From Tamarix chinensis (Eukaryota > Streptophyta > Magnoliopsida > Caryophyllales > Tamaricaceae), in assembly GCA_030549775.1 (NCBI GenBank), contig CM060171.1, forward strand, positions 138,850,859 to 138,914,858: DNA of 64,000 nucleotides. Direction: 5' to 3'. Below are positions 12,423 through 23,649 of the stretch, one piece after another (within the stretch, counting starts at the first letter, position 1; the number at the start of each line of letters is the position of its first letter). The position numbers and the translations under genes were made by a program. Under the pieces are notes generated by a model, which saw nothing but the letters and a program-made list of their open reading frames with translations, ran no database searches and was not told the DNA's origin.

Positions 12423-13160
12423 GTATTGTTATTATTATTATCATTATTATCTTTATTATTGCTTTATCGTTATTGTGTTTAACGCATCTGTTATTTTATC
12501 AATTATTACTATCGTTATTACCCTTAACGCTATACTTTAATATTATTACCTTAGTATTTTGCTATGCTTAGCATTGCCACAACTATTGTATTATTATTAT
12601 CATGATTATTATTATTGTTATATTTATTATTGTTATTTTCACTATTGTTATTATTGTTACTAGCATTATTGCTATCACCACTATTATCGTTACTATGATT
12701 AACACTAATGTTATTATGTTTATTTTTCTCATTATTATCATTATCATCGCTATTATCCCTATTAGTATTATTTCTAGTACTCTTACTATCCTACGTATTA
12801 TTACTATTATTCTTATTACTATTATTATTATAATCGTTGATGTTATTATTAATATTTTCATCGTATTTATTATTATTATTAGTATTATTATTGTCTACAT
12901 TCCTATCATTATTATTATTATTACTATTATTATTATTAACATTATTATTGATTTTGTCATCTAAGTGATTATGGTTGTATTAGTACGTTATTATTATTAT
13001 TATCGATAATACACTATCACTAATGCTAATATGATTTCAATTATTACTATCATCATTATTATCATTATAGCTATTATTATTTTTATTATGAGCACTATTA
13101 TTATAAGTAGTATTCTTATTATGGTTGGTATTATTGGTAATTATTATTAATGATATTAAA
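11500..13160 (+). repeat. Compound (ATT)n microsatellite tract, ~1.6 kb
   Basis: Almost uninterrupted ATT triplets, with ATC, ACT, GTT and ATG variants, first as AAAT/AATAA repeats (11500-11560) and then as ATT/ATY to about 13160. The purest run is about 12365-12420. All long frames here (poly-Ile, poly-Leu, poly-Asn on both strands) are the triplet repeat translated. A much shorter (ATT)n sits at the equivalent place in E1 (16325-16396). Confidence 0.9.
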
Positions 13161-13819
13161 ACCCTCACCTTAATATTCTGGATTTACTAAAATCTACTTT
13201 AAGTAGCGATAATCCGTTTAAGCTATCGTAAGAGTAGTAATAACCTACCCTTTATTTATAAACCCCGTCACTAATAGTAGCCTTGGTATTAGGCCATGAT
13301 AGGGGTAAGATAGGAATTTTGATAATTCTGGTAGAGGGAGATTAACCCTAAGTATTTTCCTCTTATAGGTAAGCCGGGTCAAACCCCAGGAGGTGTAGGA
13401 GCGTGCTCCAAGCCCGGCGCCGATTTAGGTAAGGACGTAACTAAGGCCACTTGTGTGCACTGCATGTTTTAAGTGTCTTGTATGCTTTGTGCGGTTGTAT
13501 GCTATAACCTGTATATTATTTGTATATTTGTGAAGCGCAGCATGGATCCGAGGTACGTCCCCGTATCCTCGTCTTCGTGTACTAATATGTTGTGGTACGA
13601 GTGTGATGTGGTGTGATGTGACGTGACCCCTACGACATGCATGTTGGGTTATGTGAGGGAGTGTGGTGAAGTGGGGGACTTGAAAAGAAAAATAAGCGGT
13701 TAGAATAACCAAAGGGAAGTATGTTGGCTAAACTAGGTATGGACGACCTAAGGAATTCACCATTTGTGAGATAATGAGGAGAAGGTGGAATTAAATAAAC
13801 AAAAGGGTGGGTATAAATT

Positions 13820-14390
13820 AAGGTTGCATGGGGAAGTTCGGGTTTGCTTGGTGATATTATGGGTGGTATTGCGGTATTAGGGTTGCAAGATAGTATTAGG
13901 GTTGGTACGGTGTTATTAATGATCACTTGGTGGTATTAACGTCTTATGGTGGTATAGGGTTTGCGTGATGGTATTAGGGTTTGTGTGGGGGTATTAATGA
14001 TTACTTGGTGGTATTAATGGCTTATGGTGGTATTAGGGTTTGCGTGATGGCATTAGGGTTTGTAAGGTGGTATTAATGATTACTCGGTGGTATTAATGGC
14101 TTATGGTGGTATTAGGGTTTGTGTGGTGGCATTAGGGTTTATATAGTGGTATTAATGATTACTTGGTGGTATTAATGGCTTATGGTGGTATTAGGGTTTG
14201 CAAGGTGGTATTAGGGTTTATATAGTGGTATTAATGATTACTTGGTGGTATTAATGGCTTATGGTGGTATTAGGGTTTGCAAGGTGGTATTAGGGTTTAT
14301 ATAGTGGTATTAATGATTACTTTGTGGTATTAGTGGCTTATGGTGGTATTAGGGTTTTCGTGATGGTATTATGGTTGTTATGGTCAAATA
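13820..14390 (+). repeat. GGTATTAGGG/GGTATTAATG minisatellite in E2
   Basis: Short units of TGGTATTAGGGTTTG and TGGTATTAATG type are organised into a higher-order repeat of about 79 bp, seen almost identically two to three times between about 14150 and 14340. Not telomeric: the AGGGTTT match is part of a longer unit. Confidence 0.8.
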
Positions 14391-14629
14391 AGGTTAAGAG
14401 TGGTTAACCATGGCCTGGTGTGGACAATCATGGCTCGTATGGCTGTTTAGAGTTGTTTGGTGTTATTGTGTGTATTATTGAGTAAAGTATAGTTATGAAT
14501 GTGGAATTTTATCGTTTGTGATGTGTAAAGTATGTAGTGAATGATTTATGCATGTCAAGGACATGATGTGGTTCAATAAGATTCGAATAAGACATTAATT
14601 ACGTAAAGTGAAAGACTGATGAGCCCGAC

Positions 14630-15000
14630 CCAGTCCGTTCCACCGGTTAGAATAGTGGCCAGAGGCGTTCTGCCCTGGGTGTGTATTTCTGGTCCACCGG
14701 CTATAATAGTGGCCAGAGGCGTTCTGCCCTGGGTGTTTATTTCCGGTCCACCGGCTATAATAGTGGGGGATTCGGGCTCGACAGACCCAAACGAATAAGT
14801 TAATCCACGGGAAAGATACTAATCACTTATAGTGGAACACCATGTAAGTGCGGGGCCAATCCGTTCCACCGGTTAGAATAGTGGCCAGAGGCGTTTTCCC
14901 TGGGTGTTGATTTCCGGTCCACCGGCTATAATAGTGGCCAGAGGCTTTGTGCCCTGGGTGTTGATTTCCGGTCCACCGGCTATAATAGTGGGGTCCCCGT
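14630..15000 (+). repeat. 54-bp CCACCGG..AATAGTGG tandem repeats in E2
   Basis: Units of about 54 bp begin TCCACCGGYTAKAATAGTGG and continue CCAGAGGCGTTCTGCCCTGGG. Two sets of three (14637-14770 and 14862-14995) are separated by a spacer with CTAATCACTTATAGTGG. Each core starts CCAC and ends GTGG, so it can form a short stem. The same block appears in E1 (reversed), E4 and E5. Confidence 0.85.
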
Positions 15001-15601
15001 GCTTACAGGGTTAAATGAAGAATGTGTGAAAAGAGATTATTATCATGATAAGAAATGGCAGACATAGTACAAGCATGAATCAGCTTTCCGCTTACTCATC
15101 CTGGTGTGTGGTTGACGTGTTGAGCATGTATCTTGTGTATTATTGCATGTTACTTTTATGATTGTGTCATGTAGCCTACGTGTTGTGATTGTATGCTTGG
15201 CCTTAGCGTCTACGCCTTACTCAGTACTGGACCCGTACTGATACTGCCTTGATTGACCGGGTCCTGTGATGATCCACCGATGGTGGGGAGCAGACCCTTG
15301 TGCAGGTTTTGGTCGGTTACTACTTTTGGGGTAGAATGCTTGACTTGAGTGAGTAAGTGGTCCGGATATTCATCCTTCGGAATTGTTTTGGCTTAAATCG
15401 TATTTTTCCTTGGAGGTTACAAGTGTTGTTTTTAAATTTTCAAGGGTTTTATCATACCTTATTATTCCGTTATTTTAAGTACGCTGATACATGGACTTTT
15501 TCAATTGTAACTCGGATTGTAACATTTGACCTTCGCACTCTGATTCTGTAAAACTTGTGTTTTATGAATGGTTGTTCTGGCTTTATTCTTTCTAGCCTTA
15601 G

Positions 15602-15647
15602 CACTTAGTATCGGGTCGGTAGTTGCGGATCGATCTGGTACTAAGTG
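15602..15647 (+). other. Terminal hairpin near the 3' end of E2
   Basis: A perfect 9-bp inverted repeat, CACTTAGTA (15602-15610) and TACTAAGTG (15639-15647), lies about 100 bp from the element end. It is followed by GGTAATACCCCCGG, which is complementary to the terminal GGGGGTGTTAC. Stems at the equivalent place occur in E3, E4 and, weaker, E1. Confidence 0.6.
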
Positions 15648-15755
15648 TGGCGGTAATACCCCCGGATTTACAATTTCATTTGCTTGCTTCCGCTAAAACT
15701 TCTTTTAAATTTAACGAAATTTTTTCAGTAGTAAATTTGGGGGTGTTACACACGT

Positions 15756-16320
15756 GATCTTTCTCTTTAAATGATTAGTGTCTTATTTATGATTGTTTTA
15801 TGATTAAGAAACATAATTAATGTAATTGAGACATCAATATACATATAACAAGACTATTTTCAAATATTAAGATACTCATTTTCCCTTAAAACTCTAAATG
15901 CACAATTTAAGCATAACTTCTCCCATATTGATCATTTATCCACCAAATTTAGTATATGTTCCTCAGATAATAGTATCATTAACATACCCAAAATTTGAGG
16001 TCTAACTCCCATGTCTTACACATGCGATAATAGCCCTATCTCAAAAGTTACTATTTATAAGGCTCCTAAAGCCCTAATTTCATAGGTGAGTCATAACTTT
16101 TTCCATAAGGCTCATATAATTACCAAATTTAATATAAAAACATGAAATACTAATATTAACAACATATCAAAAATTCATGGCCTAACTCTAACTCACATGA
16201 TATTATTAGCATATTAGAATCCATCTAATAGGTTAAAATACCAAAAATTCCCATATTAACTCATATTTACCAAAATGCCCTTAATGATAATTATTAACCC
16301 TTATTTTATGAAAAGCTTAT
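15756..16320 (-). other. E1 middle part, right of the E2 insertion
   Basis: It resumes with CACGTGATCTTTCTC and AAATGATTAGTGTCTTA, the E1 repeat-block sequence also seen at 9835-9865, so it belongs to E1. It then becomes AT-rich, non-coding DNA without further recognisable structure. Confidence 0.6.
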
Positions 16321-16324
16321 ATTT

Positions 16325-16354
16325 TCACTATTATTATTATTATTATTATTATTA

Positions 16355-16396
<42 letters not shown>
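16325..16396 (-). repeat. (ATT)n microsatellite in E1
   Basis: About 22 ATT triplets with one phase break. It lies about 1.6 kb inside the end of E1 that corresponds to the start of E2, matching the place of the expanded tract in E2 (starting about 1.46 kb inside). Confidence 0.9.
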
Positions 16397-16397
<1 letters not shown>

Positions 16398-17473
16398 TCC
16401 AAATCCTCCATTTATCAACATACACCTTAAATATAATTATTTCCAACTTATCATACTTTAATGGCCCATACTATCCCACAATTTATACTCATCCACACAA
16501 ATAATACTTAGAGTAATATCATCGTATCAGCATATCTTTTGTTATTTTTACTTCCTTCCTAGCATATACTTCATATTAATATATCATATCATCAACAACA
16601 TGTATTTTAATAGTATAATAACAATAACATTATAACACACATAATAATACAAGCATTTAACACAAAACCCTAAACATCAACTTGTATCCTTACAAATAAA
16701 AGGCTTCGTTCTCTAAGCACTCTTATCCGAATCTGCTTCTTTCAAAACTTTTGGAATATCACCTAAGAACAATTAACAATACATAATTATAATTAATGAA
16801 GCGTTAAGGAAATGGAAAGGAAACGAATGGGAAAAAAAACCAAAACAGGGTTCGAAGGAGGTCTCAGCTAAAAATTGTGTAACAAAGGGGGGATCGGTTG
16901 GGGTTACCAAGAAAGGGAGGCTAGCAATGACACAACCTGACATTGCTAGAGGTGGTGCAATAGCAAGGAAGGCCGAAAGGAGGGGGTGGGATTGGTGGAG
17001 TTGGCTAAAGGGAGGGGGTGAGCAATAATGGGAATTGCCGAAGGATAGTGGGGTGTTTTGGTGGAGTTTGACAAAGCTTGGGGGGAGGGATCATATGGTT
17101 TTGTTGTAGCTAGGGGGTAGGAACAATGGATATTACTACAACTAGGGGGTAGGTTGTGGTGAAAGTTGCTGCAACAAGAAGAGAATAAAGGAAAGAAAAT
17201 GGTGTGGTAGTTGTTGCCGTAGGTAGTGGGTGTTGGAATGGAAGCTTTGGCCGGTGGTAGGGGTAGGTTATGGTGAGATTTGCTACAACTGGAGGAGAGG
17301 GAATGGGAGGTATTGCTGGTGGTGGTGGATTTGGTGCAGCAAGGGCTGCCGAAGGTGGGTTTTTGGGGGTGGTTTTTGCAATGGTGAGGAGGTGGAAAGG
17401 AGAATGGTGTTTGGGGTGGTTTTTTGACATAAAATTGGAGGAATAATGAGGTAGTTTTAGGGAATTAAATGAG

Positions 17474-17502
17474 GTATGTGTGTGTGTGTGTGTGTGTGTG
17501 TA
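17474..17502 (+). repeat. (GT)n microsatellite
   Basis: About 13 GT units inside the purine-rich (minus-strand pyrimidine-rich) leader of E1. Confidence 0.9.
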
Positions 17503-18001
17503 TTTACATACATGCAGAGAGGGAGAGAGGGAGGTTGTAGTTAGGCAAGGAAAAATCAAGCCCCAACCCTTAAGCTGAGGAGGGGGAGTTGATGGTGCAG
17601 ATGGGTAGACTTTGGTAGGGGGAGACATTCACGCAAAGGGGAAGGAAGAAGGAGAAGAAAGGTGAGGTGAGGTGAGGTTCGGCAGGAAAACAAATAAAAT
17701 AAGGGAAGGAGAAGAAAAAGGGAAAAGGATAAAAAGGAAAAGAAAAGGTGTGGGTTTAGGTTTAGGTTAAATTAATTTAAGTTAGGGTACTGGGTAAATT
17801 AATTAAATAATTATTCGAAATTAGATTTTGGTTAGGAAAAATATTAATAACCCAAAAATAAAAATTAGGATTAGGCTAAGATTTAGGATTAAGGAGTTAG
17901 GGTAAAATAGCAAGAATAAATTTTTTTAAGGTTAGAATTAGGTTGCGATATTAATTACTCAGGATTAGGTTTAGCTAAAAAATTCGGAATATTATAGCAT
18001 T

Positions 18002-18491
18002 ACCCTAGAAAAACACCAAAGAAAATTCTAGAGGGCTTAAGGAGACGAGATTAAACATCTCTATCCTTTGGCTTGGAATGCACTCTAACGTTCAAAACAT
18101 AACAAGGGATTAGGGATTAGAAAGGTAATTTAAATAACAATTCACTAATAATTAACCTAATTGAGAGATTCCTCACCTTTCCTAACCACCCTTGGCCTAG
18201 AATCCTCAAAGACAAATACTATTTTTATTATAATTTTTGAGATGTGAACCTTAAACCTAATGCCTCTCCTACCTAGAATTCCATGTTGACCATCATAGAT
18301 GATTTTTAACCTTTTATGTATTGGAAAGTTAGCTCAAGTATACTCATTAATATCTGGAAAGGCCCTTGGGTACCTTCCATACCCAATTTCAGGGTCCTAG
18401 GATATCCCTACGATATAAATTTAGTGTATATTATCACCTAACCCTTCAGTCACCTATCAACTAGAATTCAAGCCTCATTCGCCATTATTTT
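18002..18491 (+). pseudogene. LINE 1 ORF2, middle part between E1 and E3
   Basis: Plus-strand translation gives RFLTFPNHPWPRILKDKYY, then NSMLTIIDDF and SSILINIWKGPWVPSIPNF. This is the conserved segment after the RT in plant L1 ORF2 (ARVLKAKY ... RIWEDPWLP). A few stops and frame changes. Its two ends abut E1 and E3, so joined to 8146-9073 and 21842-22990 it forms one LINE. Confidence 0.75.
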
Positions 18492-19264
18492 TGCAACACC
18501 CCCATTTTTAGCCCTTAAAACTTTTATTTTAAAAAGTTAATTGAGGAAGCTAAAACATTAAAAACCTAGGGGGTGTTACCATTACATTTAGTATAAGTCT
18601 GGTTTCCTCTAACATTCTTATACCATGTGATAAGGCTAAAACATTACTTTGCTTAAATTAATAACATAATTATAGAAATTATAATAGAGATCAAATTACA
18701 GGTTAACACCATTCTAATATTACAAAATCGATTAGTGATTAAAAAATTCAAATGAAAAGGAATACCAAAGGACATTAGTGTCCAAGAATATCCAGATCAA
18801 AAGATACTGACTAGAATATTAGATACTCCTAACTTTCAACTCCAAATACTAATTTTCAATCTTATCTCACAAGCAATCCTATAAAGTCATCACCGACCAT
18901 TAAGTAAGTAGGGGACCATAAAACGAAACCCATTAATATAATGGTATTGAGTAACCTACTATATAAAACTAAACATAAAATATCACCTAGAGCACATAAA
19001 AGGCATCACAGGAGAACATGGTATGAAATACTGAAATTCACATGCGTTGGCTAAAATAAGATAACTATGCTAGATAACAAATATCACTAAGGTCAAATGC
19101 TCCTCATACCAATTCATTTAAATCATGAATAAAACTTATAAATTAAGCATATCAAAGGATGCTTTCTAAAGTTAATTCCTAAAACTAATCTCAACCATAT
19201 ATCCATAACACTCACATTATACATTATAAATGCAAGATCCATACCAAAAATCCCAAAACACCAG

Positions 19265-19440
19265 GTAGAGCACGAAGGCAATTACCAACTGTAAGTAGGC
19301 ACAAAGGCTACTAGCAACCATAAGTAGACATGAAGATAGCTATCAAACCACAAGTACACACAAAGGTAACTATCGACCACGGGTAGGTATGTAGGTAACT
19401 AAGGAACTATAGGTAGACATGAAGGCAAATACAAACCACC
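19265..19440 (+). repeat. Degenerate ~37-45 bp tandem repeat in E3
   Basis: Four to five imperfect copies of a unit containing CAAGTAGACACAAAGGTAACT, with variants TAAGTAGGCACAAAGGC and ATAGGTAGACATGAAGGC. It occupies roughly the place where E2 and E4 carry their own, unrelated minisatellites. Confidence 0.6.
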
Positions 19441-21451
19441 AATCCAATATCATTGCAACCCAATAATAATTAATTCCATTTTTATTTACTCAAGGGGAGA
19501 TTATATCAATTTAGAAACACTAACGTACACTAGTTATATAAGCATACAAAGGCAATACAATATCCTACTAACTATCAACCAAAATATACTAAGGTATCCT
19601 TATCTCATTGGCATATGAAGGAAACACAATACCCTACCAAAAATAACACCTAATAAATAAGTATGCATACTTTCTAAGAAGTCTGTAGAGCTAAATGAGT
19701 AAATATGTATGGCTTGGATAGGGTATTAAGGCACACCAACAACCATCCAAACCAAATTGTAGGTTAAACTACGTATTCAATGTAGCTAATCATTTTCAAT
19801 CTCAAAGTCTTTCACTATACATATTAATATTTTATTAAGGTAACCTTGAGACAATACAATGTACAAACAAATCTAATTTTCTTACTTAACCGTTTTTACT
19901 CATCTCCAATTATTTAAAACAGCCATAATCAAAATCAACACTAAGGTCAACTTAATAATCTACTAAGTTATCCTCGGTTCAATTAATCACATTTAGGGGC
20001 ATTAGGTCAAAAATGACCAAAATGCCCCTAAGACCATAATTACTGCATTAACATCCATTTAAAATATTAATACCATTTTATTAAATAATTTATCGTGTAA
20101 AGGATAAAATATAATAAATAAAATACTTTATCATATCAATAAACTACCATACGCGACAAATGATCAATTTGCTCTTACACACAATTTAACACGTAAAGCC
20201 CTAACTGCGTATCTAATTCATTTAAAATCACATATTTCCATACTCAATAATAAATAATACATATTAGGCATACTTGTTGGAATAAATTAAGCATGATACA
20301 CTCAAAAGGAAAAAAATACCCCTAGGACATACAATGACAATAATCACACAAAAAAATATGTCTAAGCATGTTCAAACAATTATATTAGACATTTACATCA
20401 TGTATAATTACTCCACACACTTAACCCTATTATAATATACTTTTGTACAAATAATATTGCAAGCATTTAACATTATCCGTTATACAAAATGTCATGTTAA
20501 CATTATTAGGAAAATAAACACAACATAACCAAATATGTTTAATATAATTTACACATCAGATCTCTAATATGCTATCATGCATTCTTTAATATTTTAGTAA
20601 GGTATATGGGTTACCTAATTTTTTAGCAAAAAAAACACAAATATAAAAAACCTAATATTAATTATTAGGCTCCACTAAACATCCTCTTGTACCTAAAAAT
20701 AATAATAAGAATAAAAAATAAAAACCAACAACACATTAGCCAAGAGTACTAAAATGTAGCATTTAACAAAACTTCAAGCCAAACAAAAAGTGCATAGGAC
20801 TCACGCAAGCCGAGGGTACCAACATGAACTAGTCATGCAACAAATGTTGTGATGCATGAGTTGGCCATGCAGCAAGGAGCAACAATGCAAAGGGGAACAA
20901 TGCATCATAGACAGGGGTGATGGTAGTGGTTTCTAGATCGGAAGGGTGTTGATGCAAAGTTAGGGAAATTAGGGAGGATGGTGAAGTTGGCTGAGGTCGC
21001 AAGGGGAGGTGGTGGTAAAACAAGAAGAGAGGGCTAGAGTGGTGGAATTAGATAAAAGGGAAAGGTCGGGCAGTTAATATTAATGCTCATAAATAACCAA
21101 AGTTACCTAATCATGTAATGCTTGAAAGGTGAGGCAACATGAGCATTTAATGATGGGAACTGGAGTTTCATGGTTGAGTGACTGTTGCATGTGTCTTTAA
21201 TGCAAGAACATCGAAGCCTAGGGAGTTCACATTAGTTGGGTCAAGCAACATAAGGAGGAGGGTGATGGGCAATGGTCTAAGAAGGCAACAGAGGCTGCGA
21301 ATGGTGGTGACATGTGAATATGGTGATGGCAGTTGATGGAGGTGATGGGGTAACGGAAACTAGACTAGGGGTGAGAGGAAGAAGAAGGAGAAATGAGGGG
21401 GCTGATGGTGATGGTTGGGGAATTACTAAACAAAAAATGGAGGGGGCTGAG

Positions 21452-21459
21452 CCTTTATA
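21452..21459 (-). promoter_or_regulatory. TATA box of E3
   Basis: The minus strand reads CTATAAAGGCTC, downstream of a pyrimidine-rich run and about 385 bp from the element's transcriptional 5' end. Candidate LTR promoter by position and sequence only. Confidence 0.45.
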
Positions 21460-21841
21460 GGCGATTTTAGGAGAAGGTGAAGGAGACATGGGAAATATTT
21501 TGTCGAAGGAAAATTGGGACAATAAGTAAGGTAGCATGAGTGAGAGAGAGAGATAGAAGGGGGTAGGCTATACAAGGATTAGAATTATTTTTGTTTTAGG
21601 TTTAAGTAGGTTAAGATAAGATATCCGGTTATAAAAAATAAACAAAAGAAATTAAATGGTCAGGGGGTGAGGTTCAAGAACATAGAAAAATGGTAAAATA
21701 ATTAGGATAAAATATTTAAGAATTTATTTGGGTTATAGATCAAGGGTTAATAAAAATAATTAAGCCAAAGTTTTAGGGTTAATTTTTGAATAAAAGGTTA
21801 AATACCCAAAAAGAATGGTTATAAAATTTCAATGTGTTACA

Positions 21842-22990
21842 ATTTCTCTTAGAAGAAGCACAACATATCCTAAATATCAAACTCTTCCCTTCTAACACCC
21901 AATTTGATGATACTTTGATCTATTGACCCTACCCCCATGGAATATTCTCTTCTAAATCTTCATATCACTCACTTCTAAACCAATTACCCTCTACATCCAA
22001 CTCATCCATGATCAACAAGTGTAATTTTAATCTTTGGGGCAAATATTGGTATTATAAGGGCTCAATCCCTAAAGACCATTTATTTATTCACATAGTTATA
22101 GTCAACTACCTCAACACCAAAAAAAAATTTATGGTAGATAAAGTTCATATCAGTAATCCATATTGTTCCATTTTTGGTCATTATATGTTACATTACTCAA
22201 TTAGTCTATTTCACATCCCTATTGGGCATATGGATGTCCTCCTCTAATTCCATTTTGATGGATGATATTTTTACCAAATTTTCCAATATGCAGACATAAA
22301 CCACTTAATACGATGGGAGTTGCAATATTATGGATTATATGGCGGCAAAGGAATGATATTGTGTTTAAGAGTTTACTTGTGGACATCCATAAAACCATTT
22401 GAAGAGTTGAGCATTATTTCCTCTCCGAATCAGGTATACTGGAGATCTTAATTCAGAAACTCCACCAATCAAACCACACTAATACGAAACATCTATCAAT
22501 TATGGAAGCCCCTTCCATAAACTTCATGAAAATAAATGTTAACGCTACAGTCATTGAACAATTAATTGGATTTGGAGTTATACAAAATCACCAAGCATCC
22601 ATTTAGTGTTGTTTTACAGACCATGAATTTTGTGTTTAGACTGTTGAAACACCTTTTTATGCTAAGCTCCTAGCCTTCTACTAGGGGTCTAAAGGTTGCT
22701 TTTGATATGCATATCCACTTAATGATTGTGTGGGGTGATTGCCTAACGGTGATTATAATCCTCAATAAAATTAATAAATGTGTTCCCTAATAATTGAAGG
22801 GCCTAACAAAGGAGTCCATAACTTTGATTAGGATTTTTAGGGATTTTCAGGCATACCACTATTCCAAAAGTGCTAATATGGCAACCCACATTTTGGTCAA
22901 ATGACCTTGTAGATCTTTTTTGTCTTCGTCATAGATTGACTCTTAAACCTCTTGTTTGGCTAATCACGTGCAATATACCATTGTAATAAA
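21842..22990 (+). pseudogene. LINE 1 ORF2 3' part: zf-RVT and RNase H-like domains
   Basis: The stretch 22008-22247 reads WGKYWYYKGSIPKDHLF, then TKKKFMVDKVHISNPYC and FGH, the zf-RVT domain of plant LINEs. At 22312-22400, AILWIIWRQRNDIVFKS is its conserved tail. At 22650-22910, GLKVAFDMHIHLMIVWGDC, IRIFRDFQAYHYSKSANMAT match the RNase H-like (RVT_3) domain. Frames are broken between these pieces. Right boundary is approximate. Confidence 0.7.
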
Positions 22991-23391
22991 GTAATTAGGT
23001 TATTAATTAAATCAATTATAATAAAGACACGATTGTAAAACTTTATATATTAAATTTCCCTATGACATTAAATCATAATTATTAATTTGTATCAACATAA
23101 GGTTTATGACCATTTTTGTGGGATAAAGGAAATAATGATATTCCTATTTTTATGAATTCCAATATAAGAATCCATATAAGAAAACTGTTATAATTGTAAC
23201 ATAAGCTTTATTTAATTTCATTTTTAATTCAAATTTTACTAGGAAGAAGTACAAAAAATAAATTGAGGTATTTGTTATTAGATTCATAAGAAACATGTAA
23301 AGACACGTATAAATCACTATATAGATAGTGATACATTAAAGGTATTATAATACTGAAAGAATGGAAGAAAGATATCAACATAAAATATTTA

Positions 23392-23600
23392 GACTCTATT
23401 TGGTTTTAAGAAAGTTTAAGGGAAAGAAAATTAAAATTAAAATATATATTTTTAAATTTTTCTCAAAGAAAATTATATACTTAATCTTTAATAATTATAT
23501 TCCTCACTCTTTTTCTATTTTATTATCTCATATAAATCACATAAAAAAAATTAATATTAATTTTTTTTTATTTAAAACTTTTTGTAAACCAAACGGAGCA
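23392..23600. mobile_element. Tourist-like MITE (209 bp)
   Basis: Terminal inverted repeats GACTCTATTTGGTTTTAAGA and (reverse of the right end) TGCTCCGTTTGGTTTACAAA, flanked by TTA on both sides (23389-23391, 23601-23603). The YCCGTTTGG-type end and a 3-bp TTA duplication fit PIF/Harbinger-derived Tourist MITEs. AT-rich interior, no coding. Confidence 0.65.
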
Positions 23601-23649
23601 TTAGTAAGCTTATTTAACACGAAATCGAAATTTATCACTGTTCATGTCG

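Larger units (their letters stand above)
10038..15750 (+). mobile_element. E2: giant LTR-like element (5.7 kb), plus orientation, nested in E1
   Basis: It starts TGAAATACCCCAAAATCCC and ends AAATTTGGGGGTGTTACA, with perfect 5-bp target duplications CACGT (10033-10037 and 15751-15755). The last ~150 bp match, in reverse, the left end of E1, the right end of E4 and the left end of E3. In order it holds an AT-rich start, a pyrimidine/GC-rich leader (10460-11480) with a TATA box, a 1.6-kb (ATT)n-type tract, a GGTATTAGGG minisatellite, CCACCGG repeats and a terminal hairpin. There is no credible protein; poly-Ile/Asn/Leu and Pro-rich frames are composition artefacts. Most likely a solo LTR of a large gypsy element. 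Confidence 0.7.
9074..17996 (-). mobile_element. E1: giant LTR-like element, minus orientation, split by E2
   Basis: The left end is TGTAACACCCCCAAATTTTA and the right end GGAATATTATA, flanked by GTATT (9069-9073) and GCATT (17997-18001), a 5-bp target duplication with one mismatch. E2 interrupts it between 10037 and 15751. Without E2 and its duplicated CACGT, E1 is about 3.2 kb. No protein-coding region. Read on the minus strand it has a pyrimidine-rich leader (17760-16860), an (ATT)n tract, and then repeats of the CCACCGG..AATAGTGG type near its 3' end. TG start, short inverted ends, 5-bp duplication and no coding capacity suggest a solo LTR of a Tat/Ogre-like gypsy element. A LARD-like element is the alternative. 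Confidence 0.65.
18492..21841 (-). mobile_element. E3: giant LTR-like element, minus orientation
   Basis: It starts TGCAACACCCCCATTTTTA and ends CAATGTGTTACA, with flanks ATTTT (18487-18491) and ATTTC (21842-21846), a 5-bp duplication with one mismatch. The left 110 bp align with the left end of E1 and with the reversed right ends of E2 and E4, including the GGGGGTGTTAC box and a hairpin (18591-18597 with 18617-18623). On the minus strand a TATA box (21459-21452) lies in a pyrimidine-rich leader. A degenerate tandem repeat lies at 19265-19440. No coding sequence. Same class as E1 and E2; the mismatched duplication suggests an older insertion. Confidence 0.65.

Noticed and set aside
11559..12964. 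Long poly-Ile, poly-Leu and poly-Asn open frames on both strands
   Set aside because: They are the ATT/AAT microsatellite translated; several frames are open at once and no signal of a gene exists.
13820..14390. Interstitial telomeric repeat (TTTAGGG)n
   Set aside because: AGGGTTT occurs only as part of a longer GGTATTAGGGTTTG unit; there is no 7-bp periodicity.
9074..15750. One element with long terminal inverted repeats (Mutator or foldback type)
   Set aside because: The two similar ends belong to two elements in opposite orientation: E2 starts at 10038 with its own CACGT duplication, and E1 continues after 15755.
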